Shown: piece after piece, positions 20,731 to 30,488 of the stretch
Layout: each line of letters opens with the position of its first letter
Numbering within the stretch: position 1 is the first letter of the stretch
Assembly (NCBI GenBank): GCA_027118455.1
Contig: JAJAYZ010000035.1
Location: forward strand, 1-53,775
Length of the DNA stretch: 53,775 nucleotides
From: Actinomycetes bacterium
Lineage (GTDB): Bacteria; Actinomycetota; Actinomycetes; JAHEKZ01
Direction of reading: 5' to 3'
The notes under the pieces: model-generated
Databases searched by the model: none
Seen by the model: only the letters and a program-made list of their open reading frames with translations
What the model was told of the DNA's origin: nothing
Made by a program: the position numbers and the translations under genes

Positions 20731-22037
20731 GACTCGAACTGAGCGTTGCCGACGCGCTCGCCGAGACACCGTGGTGGCTCTCGGTGGCCAAAGCGCTCTT
20801 CATCTTCGTCTTCCTCGTCCTGAGCACGCTGATCATGATCTGGGCCGAGCGACGAGTGGTCGCCCGAATGCAGCAGCGCGTCGGCCCGAACCGTGTTGGC
20901 CCCTTCGGACTACTGCAGGGGCTGGCTGACGGAATCAAGCTCGCCTTGAAGGAAGACATCATTCCGACCGCTGCCGACAAGGCGGTCTTCATCCTTGCGC
21001 CGATCATCTCGGCCACTACATGCTTCCTGGCGTTCGCAGTTATCCCATTCGGTCCGGTCGTCAGCTTCTCGATCGGCGACAATGAGTACACCACCGCGCT
21101 GCAGCTGACTGACTTCCCCGTCTCGGTTCTCTACGTCCTGGCCATCACATCGATCGGTGTCTACGGGCTCGTTCTGGCCGGCTGGTCCAGTGGCTCCACC
21201 TACCCGCTGCTCGGCGGCCTTCGTTCATCGGCGCAGGTCATCTCGTACGAGATCGCGATGGGGCTTTCCTTTGTTGCGGTATTCCTTTACTCCGGCTCGA
21301 TGTCGACGTCAGAGATCGTGGCAGCACAAGACCGTTTGTGGTTCGCGATCATCTTGCTTCCGTCCTTCCTCATCTACCTCGTTTCGATGGTTGGCGAGAC
21401 CAACCGGGCACCCTTCGACCTTCCCGAGGCTGAAGGAGAGCTCGTCGGTGGCTTCCACACCGAGTACAGCTCGCTGAAGTTCGCCCTCTTCTTCCTTGCC
21501 GAGTACATCAACATGTTCACCGTCGCTGCTCTGGCTACGACGCTCTTTCTTGGTGGATGGCAGGCGCCCTGGCCGCTCGGTGGCGCGATCTGGCCGGGTG
21601 CGAACGATGGTTGGTGGCCGGTGCTGTGGTTCGTTGCCAAGCTCTGGATCTTCATGTTCGTGTTCATCTGGCTGCGCGGAACGCTGCCCCGCATGCGCTA
21701 CGACCAGTTCATGAAGTTGGGCTGGAAGGTGCTCATCCCGCTTTCGCTGCTCTGGATCGTCGTGGTGGCAACGGTTCGGGCGATCTCCAACGAGGCAACG
21801 TTTGATAGGCAGGACATCTTGGTCTGGGGCGGTGCCACGTTGGTTGTCCTGCTGGTCGTCAGCTTTGCCTGGGACTACATCGTCGGACGCGTGTCCGAAG
21901 AGAGCCGCGAGGAACCCCAGCCCTTCGACCCATTCGCTGGGGGGCACCCGGTTCCACCGCTGCCGGGGCAGGAGCCAGCAACGGTCTCAGTCGCGGCGAC
22001 ATCCGCCGGGCCCGACAAAAAGGAACTCGATGCCTAG
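20727..22037 (+). CDS. nuoH: NADH-quinone oxidoreductase subunit H
   Basis: Membrane subunit of 436 aa that anchors the peripheral arm and forms part of the quinone tunnel. Visible: [22 protein letters not shown], and the acidic loop [20 protein letters not shown] followed by [17 protein letters not shown]. The last 60 residues form a Pro/Glu-rich cytoplasmic tail absent from shorter homologues. The ATG overlaps the nuoG stop (ATGA) and the end overlaps nuoI by eight bases. Confidence 0.96.
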   Translation: MRLELSVADALAETPWWLSVAKALFIFVFLVLSTLIMIWAERRVVARMQQRVGPNRVGPFGLLQGLADGIKLALKEDIIPTAADKAVFILAPIISATTCFLAFAVIPFGPVVSFSIGDNEYTTALQLTDFPVSVLYVLAITSIGVYGLVLAGWSSGSTYPLLGGLRSSAQVISYEIAMGLSFVAVFLYSGSMSTSEIVAAQDRLWFAIILLPSFLIYLVSMVGETNRAPFDLPEAEGELVGGFHTEYSSLKFALFFLAEYINMFTVAALATTLFLGGWQAPWPLGGAIWPGANDGWWPVLWFVAKLWIFMFVFIWLRGTLPRMRYDQFMKLGWKVLIPLSLLWIVVVATVRAISNEATFDRQDILVWGGATLVVLLVVSFAWDYIVGRVSEESREEPQPFDPFAGGHPVPPLPGQEPATVSVAATSAGPDKKELDA

Positions 22038-22578
22038 CTTCCTCGACCCGATCGCGGGTTTCGGTGTCACGTTCACCACGATGTTCCGCAAGGTGACGAC
22101 CGAGGAGTACCCCGAAGAGCGCAAGCCGATGGTGCCGCGCTTTCACGGTCGCCACGTGCTCAACCGGTACTCCGATGGTCTGGAGCGCTGCATTGGCTGT
22201 GAGCTCTGCGCGTGGGCCTGTCCAGCTGACGCCATCTATGTCGAGGGCGCCGGAAACACCGACGAAGAGCGCTTCTCACCTGGCGAACGCTACGGCCGCG
22301 TCTACCAGATCAATTACCTCCGCTGCATCTTCTGCGGAATGTGCCTGGAGGCCTGCCCGACCCGAGCTCTGACCATGGGCCATGAGTACGAGCTGGCTGA
22401 CAACAACCGAGCGGACCTTATCTTCGAGAAGCAAGACCTGCTCGCCCCGCTGAGCACCGGAATGGTTCCGCCACCGCACGCCATGGCCCCTGGCACCACC
22501 GAACGGAATTACTACGCCGGTGAGTTCGACCAGCCGGGCACCTCCGATGCCACAGATCGCGGTGATGAAAAGCCATGA
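22030..22578 (+). CDS. nuoI: NADH-quinone oxidoreductase subunit I
   Basis: Ferredoxin-like subunit of 182 aa that carries clusters N6a and N6b between NuoG and NuoB. The two 4Cys motifs are [12 protein letters not shown] (from Cys54) and [12 protein letters not shown]. The ATG at 22030 follows AAAGGAACTCG and gives a normal length; the longer frame runs through nuoH. It overlaps the nuoH stop by eight bases and nuoJ by four. Confidence 0.96.
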   Translation: MPSFLDPIAGFGVTFTTMFRKVTTEEYPEERKPMVPRFHGRHVLNRYSDGLERCIGCELCAWACPADAIYVEGAGNTDEERFSPGERYGRVYQINYLRCIFCGMCLEACPTRALTMGHEYELADNNRADLIFEKQDLLAPLSTGMVPPPHAMAPGTTERNYYAGEFDQPGTSDATDRGDEKP

Positions 22579-23360
22579 TCGAGCTCCTCTCCACGGCGCC
22601 ACCGACGTCAACCGGTGAGGCCGTGGCCTTCTGGGTGCTGGCACCGATTGCAGTGATCGCCGCGGTCATGATCCTGCTCAGCCGGAAGGCAGTTCACAGC
22701 GCGCTCTGGATGGCCACCACGATGATTGTCCTTGCTGTCCTGTTCATCATGCAGGGCGGAATCTTCTTGGGCGTCGTGCAGGTAGTGGTTTACACCGGCG
22801 CGGTGATGATGCTTTTCCTCTTCGTACTCATGCTCGTCGGCGTAGATGCTTCCGACTCCTTCGTCGAAACACTTCGTGCGCAGCGGGTAGCCGGAATCCT
22901 GCTGGCGCTCGGTTTGGGTGGCATGCTGGTAGCTGCGATCAGTCGCGCGGCATTCCCGGCGGCGCCCGGTGTCGGCGCCGCGAACGACGGGGCCGGCGGC
23001 CACGTCGAGGCGATCGCCCAGGCGATCTTCACTCGGTACGTGTTTACCTTTGAGGTCGTCAGCATCGTGCTCATCACCGCTGCTGTCGGGGCCATGGCGC
23101 TCACCCACAAAGAGTTGCTCACCCCCCGCAAGCCGCATGGGCAGCTCTCGGTCGAGCGCATCCGTGGCGAGCACCCGACGCCTTACCCGAGCCCAGGGGT
23201 GTACGCGCGCCACAACGCCGTCGATACGCCGGCACTGCTGCCAGACGGATCCGCGTCAGAGGCCTCGGTGCCGGACGAGCTGCGTCGGCAGGGAACAGTC
23301 CGCTACACCGAGCTCGAGGCAGCTCGTGAGCAGGAGTCGGAGGGAGGGACGCCGCGATGA
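22575..23360 (+). CDS. nuoJ: NADH-quinone oxidoreductase subunit J
   Basis: Membrane subunit of 261 aa with five predicted helices in the first about 180 residues, including [20 protein letters not shown], the distorted helix region important for coupling. A hydrophilic tail of about 80 residues (from [10 protein letters not shown]) extends beyond the enterobacterial length and is absent from the NuoJ2 copy. ATGA overlaps exist on both sides. Confidence 0.94.
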   Translation: MIELLSTAPPTSTGEAVAFWVLAPIAVIAAVMILLSRKAVHSALWMATTMIVLAVLFIMQGGIFLGVVQVVVYTGAVMMLFLFVLMLVGVDASDSFVETLRAQRVAGILLALGLGGMLVAAISRAAFPAAPGVGAANDGAGGHVEAIAQAIFTRYVFTFEVVSIVLITAAVGAMALTHKELLTPRKPHGQLSVERIRGEHPTPYPSPGVYARHNAVDTPALLPDGSASEASVPDELRRQGTVRYTELEAAREQESEGGTPR

Positions 23361-23656
23361 ATCCCGAGAACTACCTCTACTTAGCGACGATCCTGTTCGC
23401 GATCGGGTCAGTAGGCGTGCTGGTGCGCAGGAACGCGATCGTGGTGTTCATGTGCATTGAGTTGATGCTCAACGCCTCCAACCTCGCCTTCGTCTCGTTC
23501 GCCAGGCTCAACGGCAACATCGACGGTCAGGTCGTAGCGTTCTTCGTGATGGTGGTTGCCGCTGCCGAAGTTGTGATCGGTCTTGCCATCATCGTCACCA
23601 TCTTCCGTACTCGCCGGTCGGCATCTGTCGACGACCCCAACCTGCTGAAGCTCTGA
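23357..23656 (+). CDS. nuoK: NADH-quinone oxidoreductase subunit K
   Basis: Small antiporter-like membrane subunit, 99 aa with three helices. The membrane glutamates used in proton transfer lie in [15 protein letters not shown] and [11 protein letters not shown]. The ATG overlaps the nuoJ stop. A 61-base gap, the largest inside the operon after nuoA-B, separates it from nuoL. Confidence 0.95.
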   Translation: MNPENYLYLATILFAIGSVGVLVRRNAIVVFMCIELMLNASNLAFVSFARLNGNIDGQVVAFFVMVVAAAEVVIGLAIIVTIFRTRRSASVDDPNLLKL

Positions 23657-23717
23657 TCGCGGTGACGTCACTGTGTGATCGGGGTGGGCTCTTGCCCCAG
23701 ACGCCGGAGGGTGCCCG

Positions 23718-25652
23718 ATGACTGCTGCAGCGGCCGCGCGCTGGAGCGAGGGCGGTGGCCAGATGATTGCTGAGGCCACGGGCGTGTTCAGCCTGACCTG
23801 GCTGTTGATCGCCCTTCCGTTGTTCGGTGCGGCCGTGCTGCTGCTTGGGGGACGTCGCACGAACTCGTTCGGCCCAGTTCTTGCGACGCTGCTGGTCGGC
23901 TTGTCGTTCGTCCTTGGGTTTGTTCTCTTCGTGCAGATGCTCGGTCACTCTGCGGAAGAACGTGCCTTCGACCAGAGCCTCTTCGCCTGGGCGCCGATCG
24001 GCGACTTCAGCGTCGATGTCGGTTTCCAGCTTGACCCCTTGTCGATGGCGTTCGTCCTGCTGGTCACGTTCGTCGGTGGCCTGGTGCACGTCTACTCGCT
24101 CGGGTACATGGCTGATGACCCCGACAAGCGTCGGTTCTTCGCCTACCTGAACCTCTTCGTCGCCTCCATGCTCTTGCTCGTCCTCGCGAGCAGTTATGTG
24201 CTCGTCTACGTAGGCTGGGAGGGCGTCGGTCTGGCCTCCTACCTGCTCATCGGCTTCTGGAACGCCAAGCCTGAGTACGCGACTGCTGCGAAGAAAGCGT
24301 TCGTCATGAACCGCGTCGGTGACATCGGGATGTCGCTGGCGATCATGCTGATGGTCACGACCTTCGGAACGACGGCGTTCTCCGGCGTCTTCGCCGGAGC
24401 TAGCGAGGCCAGTTCGGGTGTGCTCCTCGCGCTCGGCCTCCTCCTCCTCCTTGCTGCAACCGGCAAGAGCGCACAGATGCCCCTCCAGGCCTGGCTCGGT
24501 GATGCGATGGCCGGCCCGACGCCGGTGTCGGCGCTGATCCACGCGGCAACCATGGTCACCGCTGGTGTCTACCTGATCGTGCGGTCGAACCCGATCTTCG
24601 ACCTCTCTGACGGTGCACGCCTGGCCGTCGTTCTGGTCGGTGTCCTGACGCTCCTATTCGGGGCGTTCGTCGGTACCGCCAAGGACGACATCAAGAAGGC
24701 CCTGGCGGCTTCCACGATGAGCCAGATCGGCTACATGGTCTTGGCGGCGGGTCTGGGACCGGCGGGGTACGCGTTCGCGATCCTCCACCTGATGACACAC
24801 GGCTTTTTCAAGGCGGGGCTCTTCCTCGGAGCCGGTTCTGTCATGCACGGTATGGACGACGACGTAAACATGCGGCGGTACGGTGCGCTGCGCAAGGCGA
24901 TGCCTATCACCTTCGTGACCTTTGGCGCTGGTTACCTCGCCATTATCGGCATCCCGCCGTTCGCTGGCTTCTTCTCCAAAGACAAGATCATCGAAGCCGC
25001 ACTCACCGACAACATCTGGGTCGGGCTCGCGGCGATCCTCGGTGCCGGAATCACGGCCTTCTACATGAGCCGCGTCATGTTCATGACCTTCTTCGGCGAG
25101 AAGCGTTGGGCCAAGGACGCCCACCCGCATGAGTCGCCTGGGTCAATGACCATCCCCATGGTGCTGCTCGCCGTCGGCTCAGTGGTGCTCGGCGCGGCCC
25201 TCGTCATCGGCGGCCGCTTCGTTAGCTGGCTCGAGCCGGTCGTCGGTTCAGCCGAGGAGCACGAGTTCGCCATCCCCCCGCTTGCCATCACGGCCATCAT
25301 CGTGACGGTGTCCCTCGTCGGCGTCGCCATCGCCTACGCGATGTACCTCCGGCGCCCTATCCCGTTGGAGGCGCCGACTGGGTCGGTCCTGACCCGCGCC
25401 GCCCGTGAGGACTTCTACCAGGACGCCTTCAACGAGTCACTCTTCATGCTTCCTGGGCAGTACCTGACGAGATTCCTGGTCTTTTTCGACAACAGGGTTG
25501 TCGATGGGTTCGTCAACGGGTCGGCAGCGATGGTCGGTGGCGGGTCCGCTCGGCTTCGACGGTGGCAGACCGGATTCGTGCGCTCCTACGCGCTTTCCAT
25601 GCTGGCCGGGGCCGTACTGGTCGTCGGTGCTCTCGTACTCGTGAGGCTCTGA
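23718..25652 (+). CDS. nuoL: NADH-quinone oxidoreductase subunit L
   Basis: Distal proton-pumping subunit, 644 aa, with the antiporter core and the C-terminal lateral helix region. Key membrane charges: Glu in [17 protein letters not shown], Lys in [20 protein letters not shown] and Lys in [15 protein letters not shown]. The ATG at 23718 has GGAGGG eight bases upstream; a second ATG 45 bases later, with GAGGG upstream, is also possible. It follows nuoK by 61 bases. Confidence 0.95.
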   Translation: MTAAAAARWSEGGGQMIAEATGVFSLTWLLIALPLFGAAVLLLGGRRTNSFGPVLATLLVGLSFVLGFVLFVQMLGHSAEERAFDQSLFAWAPIGDFSVDVGFQLDPLSMAFVLLVTFVGGLVHVYSLGYMADDPDKRRFFAYLNLFVASMLLLVLASSYVLVYVGWEGVGLASYLLIGFWNAKPEYATAAKKAFVMNRVGDIGMSLAIMLMVTTFGTTAFSGVFAGASEASSGVLLALGLLLLLAATGKSAQMPLQAWLGDAMAGPTPVSALIHAATMVTAGVYLIVRSNPIFDLSDGARLAVVLVGVLTLLFGAFVGTAKDDIKKALAASTMSQIGYMVLAAGLGPAGYAFAILHLMTHGFFKAGLFLGAGSVMHGMDDDVNMRRYGALRKAMPITFVTFGAGYLAIIGIPPFAGFFSKDKIIEAALTDNIWVGLAAILGAGITAFYMSRVMFMTFFGEKRWAKDAHPHESPGSMTIPMVLLAVGSVVLGAALVIGGRFVSWLEPVVGSAEEHEFAIPPLAITAIIVTVSLVGVAIAYAMYLRRPIPLEAPTGSVLTRAAREDFYQDAFNESLFMLPGQYLTRFLVFFDNRVVDGFVNGSAAMVGGGSARLRRWQTGFVRSYALSMLAGAVLVVGALVLVRL

Positions 25653-25653
25653 C

Positions 25654-27225
25654 GTGAACGACTTTCCGGTACTGACCACCCTCGGCGTCCTGCCGTTCGC
25701 TGGCGCATTGGTCGTTGCTGCCCTGCCACGTGGTCGCGAGCTTCTCGCCAAGCAGATCGCGCTCGCGGTGACTCTTGTCATGCTTGCGCTCACCGTCGCT
25801 ATGGCTCTCGCTTTTGAGCCAAATGCCGCTGAACCGTTCCAGTTCGTCGAGAAGACCCCCTGGATCGAGCAGTTCGGTATCAACTACGCGGTGGGCGTTG
25901 ACGGCATCGCCCTGGTTCTGATCGCGCTGGCTGTCTCGCTCGCCCCTGTCGTCATCTTGGCCGGCTGGAACGACGCCGATGACAACGAGCGGCACCGGCC
26001 CCAGACTTACTTTGCGCTGCTCCTGGCGTTGCTCGGTTGCATCGTCTACGTCTTTGCGGCCACCGACCTCTTCTTGTTCTACGTGGCGTTCGAGGTCATG
26101 CTCGTCCCGGTCTACTTCCTCATCGGCATGTTCGGGCGCGGCCAGCGCACCTACGCCGCGGTAAAGTTCTTGCTGTACAGCCTGTTTGGCGGCTTGCTGC
26201 TACTGGCGGCTCTGATTGGGCTTTACGTCGTCTCGGTGCGAGAGCTGGGTACCGGCACGTTCGACTGGACGCTGCTCGCCGGCATGCCCATCGACCCAGA
26301 CACCCAGAAGATCCTCTTTGCTGGGTTCTTCTTCGCGTTTGCCATCAAGGCGCCCATGGTCCCCCTGCACACCTGGTTGCCGGACGCCGCTGCATCGGCT
26401 ACCCCTGCGACCTCAACGCTGCTCGTGGGTGTTCTCGACAAGGTGGCAACGTTTGCGATGCTGCGCCTCGTCATCCCGATCTTCCCCGATGCTTCTGAGT
26501 GGGCTGCGCCCTTCGTGGTGACGCTCGCTGTGATCAGCATCGTTTACGGCGCTCTCGTCGCGATCGGTCAGACTGACATGTACCGGTTGATTGCGTACAC
26601 CTCAGTGTCGCACTTTGGGTTCATCATCTTGGGAATCTTCGCCTTCACCGAGATCGGCGGCTCCGGTTCGGTCGTCTACATGGTGGCTCACGGCTTGTCG
26701 ACGGCTGCGCTCTTCATCGTCGCCGGCTATCTGGTCAAACGCCGCGGCTCGAGCCTGATCCCGTCGTTCGGCGGCGTGCAGCGGGTGGCGCCGATTCTGG
26801 CCGGGTTCTTCCTCTTCGCCGGACTCGCCAGCCTTGCCATGCCTGGCATGGCTAGCTTCGTCGGTGAGTTGACTGTGCTGATCGGGTCGTACCAGCGCTG
26901 GCCTGTGGCAGCAGCAATCGCGGTCATTGGGATCGTGCTCTCGTCCCTCTATGTGCTGATCATGTACCAGCGGGTTGCGACCGGTCCCGCTACCGAGAAC
27001 GTCAAGGGAATGCGCGACGTTTTTCCGCGTGAGCTGGTCGCGTTCGCACCAATCATCGCGCTGACCATCGCCGTCGGCGTCTTCCCCAAGCCAGTGTTCG
27101 ACGTGGTGAACCCCGCCATCGAGCGCACCTACAGCTTCCTGAACGTCGAGCCCGTGGAGCCAGACGTGCCTGACGTTGATGCGTTGACGGAGTATGGCGT
27201 AACTGAGGGGGAGGGGACCGAATGA
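25654..27225 (+). CDS. nuoM: NADH-quinone oxidoreductase subunit M
   Basis: Antiporter-like membrane subunit of 523 aa. Conserved charges: Glu in FYVAFEVMLVPVYFLIG, Lys in AIKAPMVPLHTWLPDA and Glu in MASFVGELTVLIG. It starts with GTG one base after the nuoL stop. The C-terminus carries an acidic tail (EPVEPDVPDVDALTEYGV). The last bases overlap nuoN (ATGA). Confidence 0.96.
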   Translation: MNDFPVLTTLGVLPFAGALVVAALPRGRELLAKQIALAVTLVMLALTVAMALAFEPNAAEPFQFVEKTPWIEQFGINYAVGVDGIALVLIALAVSLAPVVILAGWNDADDNERHRPQTYFALLLALLGCIVYVFAATDLFLFYVAFEVMLVPVYFLIGMFGRGQRTYAAVKFLLYSLFGGLLLLAALIGLYVVSVRELGTGTFDWTLLAGMPIDPDTQKILFAGFFFAFAIKAPMVPLHTWLPDAAASATPATSTLLVGVLDKVATFAMLRLVIPIFPDASEWAAPFVVTLAVISIVYGALVAIGQTDMYRLIAYTSVSHFGFIILGIFAFTEIGGSGSVVYMVAHGLSTAALFIVAGYLVKRRGSSLIPSFGGVQRVAPILAGFFLFAGLASLAMPGMASFVGELTVLIGSYQRWPVAAAIAVIGIVLSSLYVLIMYQRVATGPATENVKGMRDVFPRELVAFAPIIALTIAVGVFPKPVFDVVNPAIERTYSFLNVEPVEPDVPDVDALTEYGVTEGEGTE

Positions 27226-28778
27226 TGCCTCACCTCGTCGAACCGTTCGACACCCCGTCGTTGGAGTACCAGTTGCTGGCTCCCATGCTGATTGTGTTCG
27301 GGGGCGCCATCATCGGGGTCCTCGTTGAGGCCTTTGCTCCGCGAGGTGCGCGCCGTGGCATCCAGCTTGTTCTCAGCCTGCTGACCTTGCTCGCAGCCTT
27401 CGTCGCGCTCCTGGTCTGGACCAGGCCGGACCTGGGGCAGATTGTGGCGTCAGGGAACGTCGCCATCGACGGTCCAGCTGTGTTCTTCCAGGGCACGATT
27501 CTGGTTCTGTCGTTCATGGCCTTCCTGCTCTTCGCCGAGCGAGAAGTCGACTCGGCCGGTGATGCCTTCACGCCGTCGGCGGCCACGATTCCAGGTAGTG
27601 AGTCTGAGCGTGAGCTCACTGCAGCACGCGTCTCGCAGACTGAGGTCTGGCCGCTGACGCTCTTCTCCGTCGGAGGCATGATGCTCTTCGTCGCAGCCGA
27701 CGACTTGCTGACCTTCTTTGTCGCCCTTGAGGTCATGTCCTTGCCGCTCTACCTGCTCGTAGGTTTGGCTCGTCGCCGTAGGCTGCTCAGTCAGGAAGCC
27801 GCACTCAAGTACTTCCTGCTGGGCTCGTTCTCGTCGGCGTTCTTGATCTTCGGGTCTGCTTTCTTGTTCGGGTATTCCGGTTCAATCTCGTTCGCGGGCA
27901 TCTACGACTCATTGTCGAGTGGGGTTGAGCTCGACCCGCTTCTCCTTGTCGGTACTGGTCTGGTTTCGATCGGCCTCTTCTTCAAGGTTGGCGCGGTGCC
28001 GTTCCACTCCTGGGTTCCGGACGTGTATCAGGGTGCGCCTACGCCGGTCACTGCGTTCATGGCGTCTGCGACCAAGGTCGCCGCCTTCGGTGCGATGCTC
28101 CGGCTCTTCTATGTGGCGCTGGGCGACTATGACTGGAACTGGCGCCCGATGTTCTGGATCGTCACCATCCTTACGATCGTTGTCGGTTCGATCTTGGCGA
28201 TCACCCAGACTGACATAAAGCGCATGCTTGCTTACTCTTCGGTGGCCCAAGCCGGCTTCATCCTCATTGGCGTGACAGCTGCGTCAGAGTCGGGTCTGTC
28301 GAGCACGATGTTCTACCTCACGGCTTACGGGTTCGCAACCATCGGAGCCTTCGCTCTGGTGACACTGGTTCGCGACGGCACGGCTGAGGCGACGCACCTG
28401 TCGCGGTGGGCCGGGTTAGGTCGCCGTTCGCCAGTGGTCGCGGGTGTTCTCGCCTTGTTCCTGCTGTCGTTCGCTGGGATCCCTCTCACGAGTGGGTTCA
28501 TCGGGAAGTTCACGGTATTCGAGGCCGCCATCGATGGTGGCGCAACTCCACTAGCGATTGTTGGTGCCATCTTCAGCGCCGTTGCTGCGTTCTTCTATGT
28601 GCGCGTCATCGTGCTGATGTACTTCTCCGACTCACCGGAGGATGCGCCAACTATCGCCGTTCCAAGCGCGCTCACGACGCTTTCCATCGCCGTCTGCGCG
28701 GCTGCGACGGTGGCTCTCGGCGTTTTCCCCGGCCCAGTCATCGATCTGGCTGAACAGGCCGCCTCGTTCATCCGCTGA
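27222..28778 (+). CDS. nuoN: NADH-quinone oxidoreductase subunit N
   Basis: Third antiporter-like subunit, 518 aa, last of the 14 nuo genes. Motifs include FVALEVMSLPLYLLVGLARR, FFKVGAVPFHSWVPDVYQGA and IPLTSGFIGKFTVFEAAID with the pumping lysines. The stop lies one base before the polyprenyl synthase ATG, so the two are almost certainly cotranscribed. Confidence 0.96.
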   Translation: MMPHLVEPFDTPSLEYQLLAPMLIVFGGAIIGVLVEAFAPRGARRGIQLVLSLLTLLAAFVALLVWTRPDLGQIVASGNVAIDGPAVFFQGTILVLSFMAFLLFAEREVDSAGDAFTPSAATIPGSESERELTAARVSQTEVWPLTLFSVGGMMLFVAADDLLTFFVALEVMSLPLYLLVGLARRRRLLSQEAALKYFLLGSFSSAFLIFGSAFLFGYSGSISFAGIYDSLSSGVELDPLLLVGTGLVSIGLFFKVGAVPFHSWVPDVYQGAPTPVTAFMASATKVAAFGAMLRLFYVALGDYDWNWRPMFWIVTILTIVVGSILAITQTDIKRMLAYSSVAQAGFILIGVTAASESGLSSTMFYLTAYGFATIGAFALVTLVRDGTAEATHLSRWAGLGRRSPVVAGVLALFLLSFAGIPLTSGFIGKFTVFEAAIDGGATPLAIVGAIFSAVAAFFYVRVIVLMYFSDSPEDAPTIAVPSALTTLSIAVCAAATVALGVFPGPVIDLAEQAASFIR

Positions 28779-28779
28779 C

Positions 28780-29769
28780 ATGAACGAACTCGATCTCGGG
28801 CAAATCGATGCAGGGCTTGCTGCGTCCCTGAATGACGGCCTCGAGCAGGTTGAAAAGTTGCTGCGCGGCAGCCTGGATTCGGAGTATCCCTTCGTCACCG
28901 AGGCATCGCGTCACCTGGTGGATGCTGGGGGCAAGCGCTTCCGTCCCCTGTTGGTACTGCTTGCCTCACACTTCGGCGACCCCTTGGCCGATGGCGTGGT
29001 TCCGGCCGCGGTGGTCGTTGAGCTGACCCACCTGGCCACCCTCTACCACGACGACGTGATGGACGAGGCCGAGTTGCGCAGGGGCGCCCCTTCGGCGAAC
29101 GCCCGCTGGGACAACACGGTGGCCATTCTCACAGGCGACTTCCTGTTCTCCAGGGCCTCTGAACTGCTCGCAGACCTGGGCCCCGAAGCGGTGCGCATCC
29201 AGGCGCAAACCTTCGGCCGCCTCGTCGTCGGTCAGATCAAGGAGACCCTCGGACCTTCGGACAACGCCGACCCGGTTGAGCACTACCTTGCGGTGGTCGC
29301 CGACAAGACCGGGTCGCTGATCGCTACGTCCGGCCGCTTCGGCGCGCTGATGTCTGGTGCCAGTTCGGAGGTCGTTGACGTGATGACCACTTACGGGGAG
29401 CAGATCGGCGTCGCCTTCCAGCTCGCTGACGATGTGCTCGACGTCAGCAGTGAGAGCCGTGAATCGGGCAAGACGCCCGGAACAGATCTCCGTGAAGGCG
29501 TTCGTACGCTGCCCGTGTTGCACGCACTTCGTTCGACCGACCCAGCTGACGCTGAGCTGCAGGACCTCCTGCGTGGTGACCTCGCCGATGACGTCCGACA
29601 TGCACGAGCGCTCGAGTTGCTGCGTGCCAGCGATGCCATGAGGCGGTCGCGCGCCGATCTGCAGCGCCATGCTGACGCAGCGCGCGAGGTGCTCCTGCCG
29701 CTGCCGGTCGGAGCAGCGAGGTCCTCGCTGGAGTCGCTCTGCGACGCGGTGATCTCCCGCGTCGGCTGA
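28780..29769 (+). CDS. grcC: Polyprenyl diphosphate synthase for the menaquinone side chain
   Basis: Trans-isoprenyl diphosphate synthase, 329 aa from ATG 28780. It would condense isopentenyl diphosphate onto an allylic primer to form the menaquinone tail. First Asp-rich motif LYHDDVMDEAELRRG near residue 88, second QLADDVLDVSSES near residue 213, and GGKRFRPLLVLLAS for substrate binding. Chain length cannot be assigned confidently. The gene follows nuoN by one base. The homologous mycobacterial grcC1 lies beside menJ and htpX, which supports a menaquinone role. Confidence 0.92.
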   Translation: MNELDLGQIDAGLAASLNDGLEQVEKLLRGSLDSEYPFVTEASRHLVDAGGKRFRPLLVLLASHFGDPLADGVVPAAVVVELTHLATLYHDDVMDEAELRRGAPSANARWDNTVAILTGDFLFSRASELLADLGPEAVRIQAQTFGRLVVGQIKETLGPSDNADPVEHYLAVVADKTGSLIATSGRFGALMSGASSEVVDVMTTYGEQIGVAFQLADDVLDVSSESRESGKTPGTDLREGVRTLPVLHALRSTDPADAELQDLLRGDLADDVRHARALELLRASDAMRRSRADLQRHADAAREVLLPLPVGAARSSLESLCDAVISRVG

Positions 29770-29832
29770 CGCCCCACTAGGCCAAAGATTGCCCCCGGGC
29801 ATCGGCAGAGACCTCTCATGGAAGGAGCCAAT

Positions 29833-30453
29833 GTGTCCGCCGGCTCGGTCGACCCACCGCCCGTTCGCGGGCCTCAGGGGTGGACGCCCTTCGCGCGAGT
29901 TGAGGCATCCGCTCAATTGCGTGCCAGGCTTGAGCCAGTGGCCATCGTCTGGGATGTCGCTCGAGTCAGAGCCGAGTACTTTCGTGAGTTTTTCGATGCA
30001 CGTTCGGTATCGGTGACCACTCTCGGAGACGGCCTCTTCAACGAGCTGGTCAACGTGGGAAGCCTGCCACCACCAAGCCGCTGGTACCCGGACGAAACGG
30101 TCTACCCGGAGTCGGTCTAGCGCCGAGCAACTCAGAAGCTCAGCGGCCACGGCGGCTACTTCACCGCGAACCTCAATGATCCTGCGTTCGTCGAGTTGGT
30201 CGGCTCTGGCGAAGATCCCGAGGTGCACTCAGTCATGGGAGTGGCCATCGTGTCAGGGGGCCAGGTTCGAGGCGAAGTATTCATCACGCGTGGCCACGAG
30301 CGGGAGCCCTTCGATCAAGAAGACCTTGACGCGTCGCTTGAGTTGGCGACTCTCCTTGGTGATTCCGTCCAAGCAGCTACCCGTCGAGCTGAGGGGCAGG
30401 CAAAAAAGTCCAGGCCGGGGACCAGCCCACCCCGTACGCCTCGGATTTCCTGA
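29833..30453 (+). pseudogene. GAF-domain protein gene interrupted by an in-frame TAG
   Basis: Reading from GTG 29833 (GAAGGAG five bases upstream; an ATG at 29818 is an alternative) gives a GAF-like protein of about 206 codons in one frame, except for a TAG at 30118-30120. Before the stop: WTPFARVEASAQLRARLEPV and SRWYPDETVYPESV. After it: GGYFTANLNDPAFVELVG, HSVMGVAIVSGGQVRGEVFI, and REPFDQEDLDASLELATLLG, the typical GAF C-terminus. Because the frame continues uninterrupted for 110 codons, a single CAG-to-TAG change or a base-call error is the simplest explanation. The protein ends in a Lys/Pro-rich tail. It would bind a small ligand or act in signalling; the ligand is unknown. Confidence 0.7.
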
Positions 30454-30488
30454 ATCGCGACACAGGAACACCGTCACATAGTTGGCGT

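Noticed and set aside
19045..20769. A 574-codon minus-strand open frame across nuoG
   Set aside because: It is a GC-rich shadow of nuoG with Arg/Gln-rich composition and no recognisable domain.
30118..30120. TAG as a recoded (pyrrolysine) codon in the GAF gene
   Set aside because: No pyrrolysine genes are visible and a single point change explains the stop more simply.
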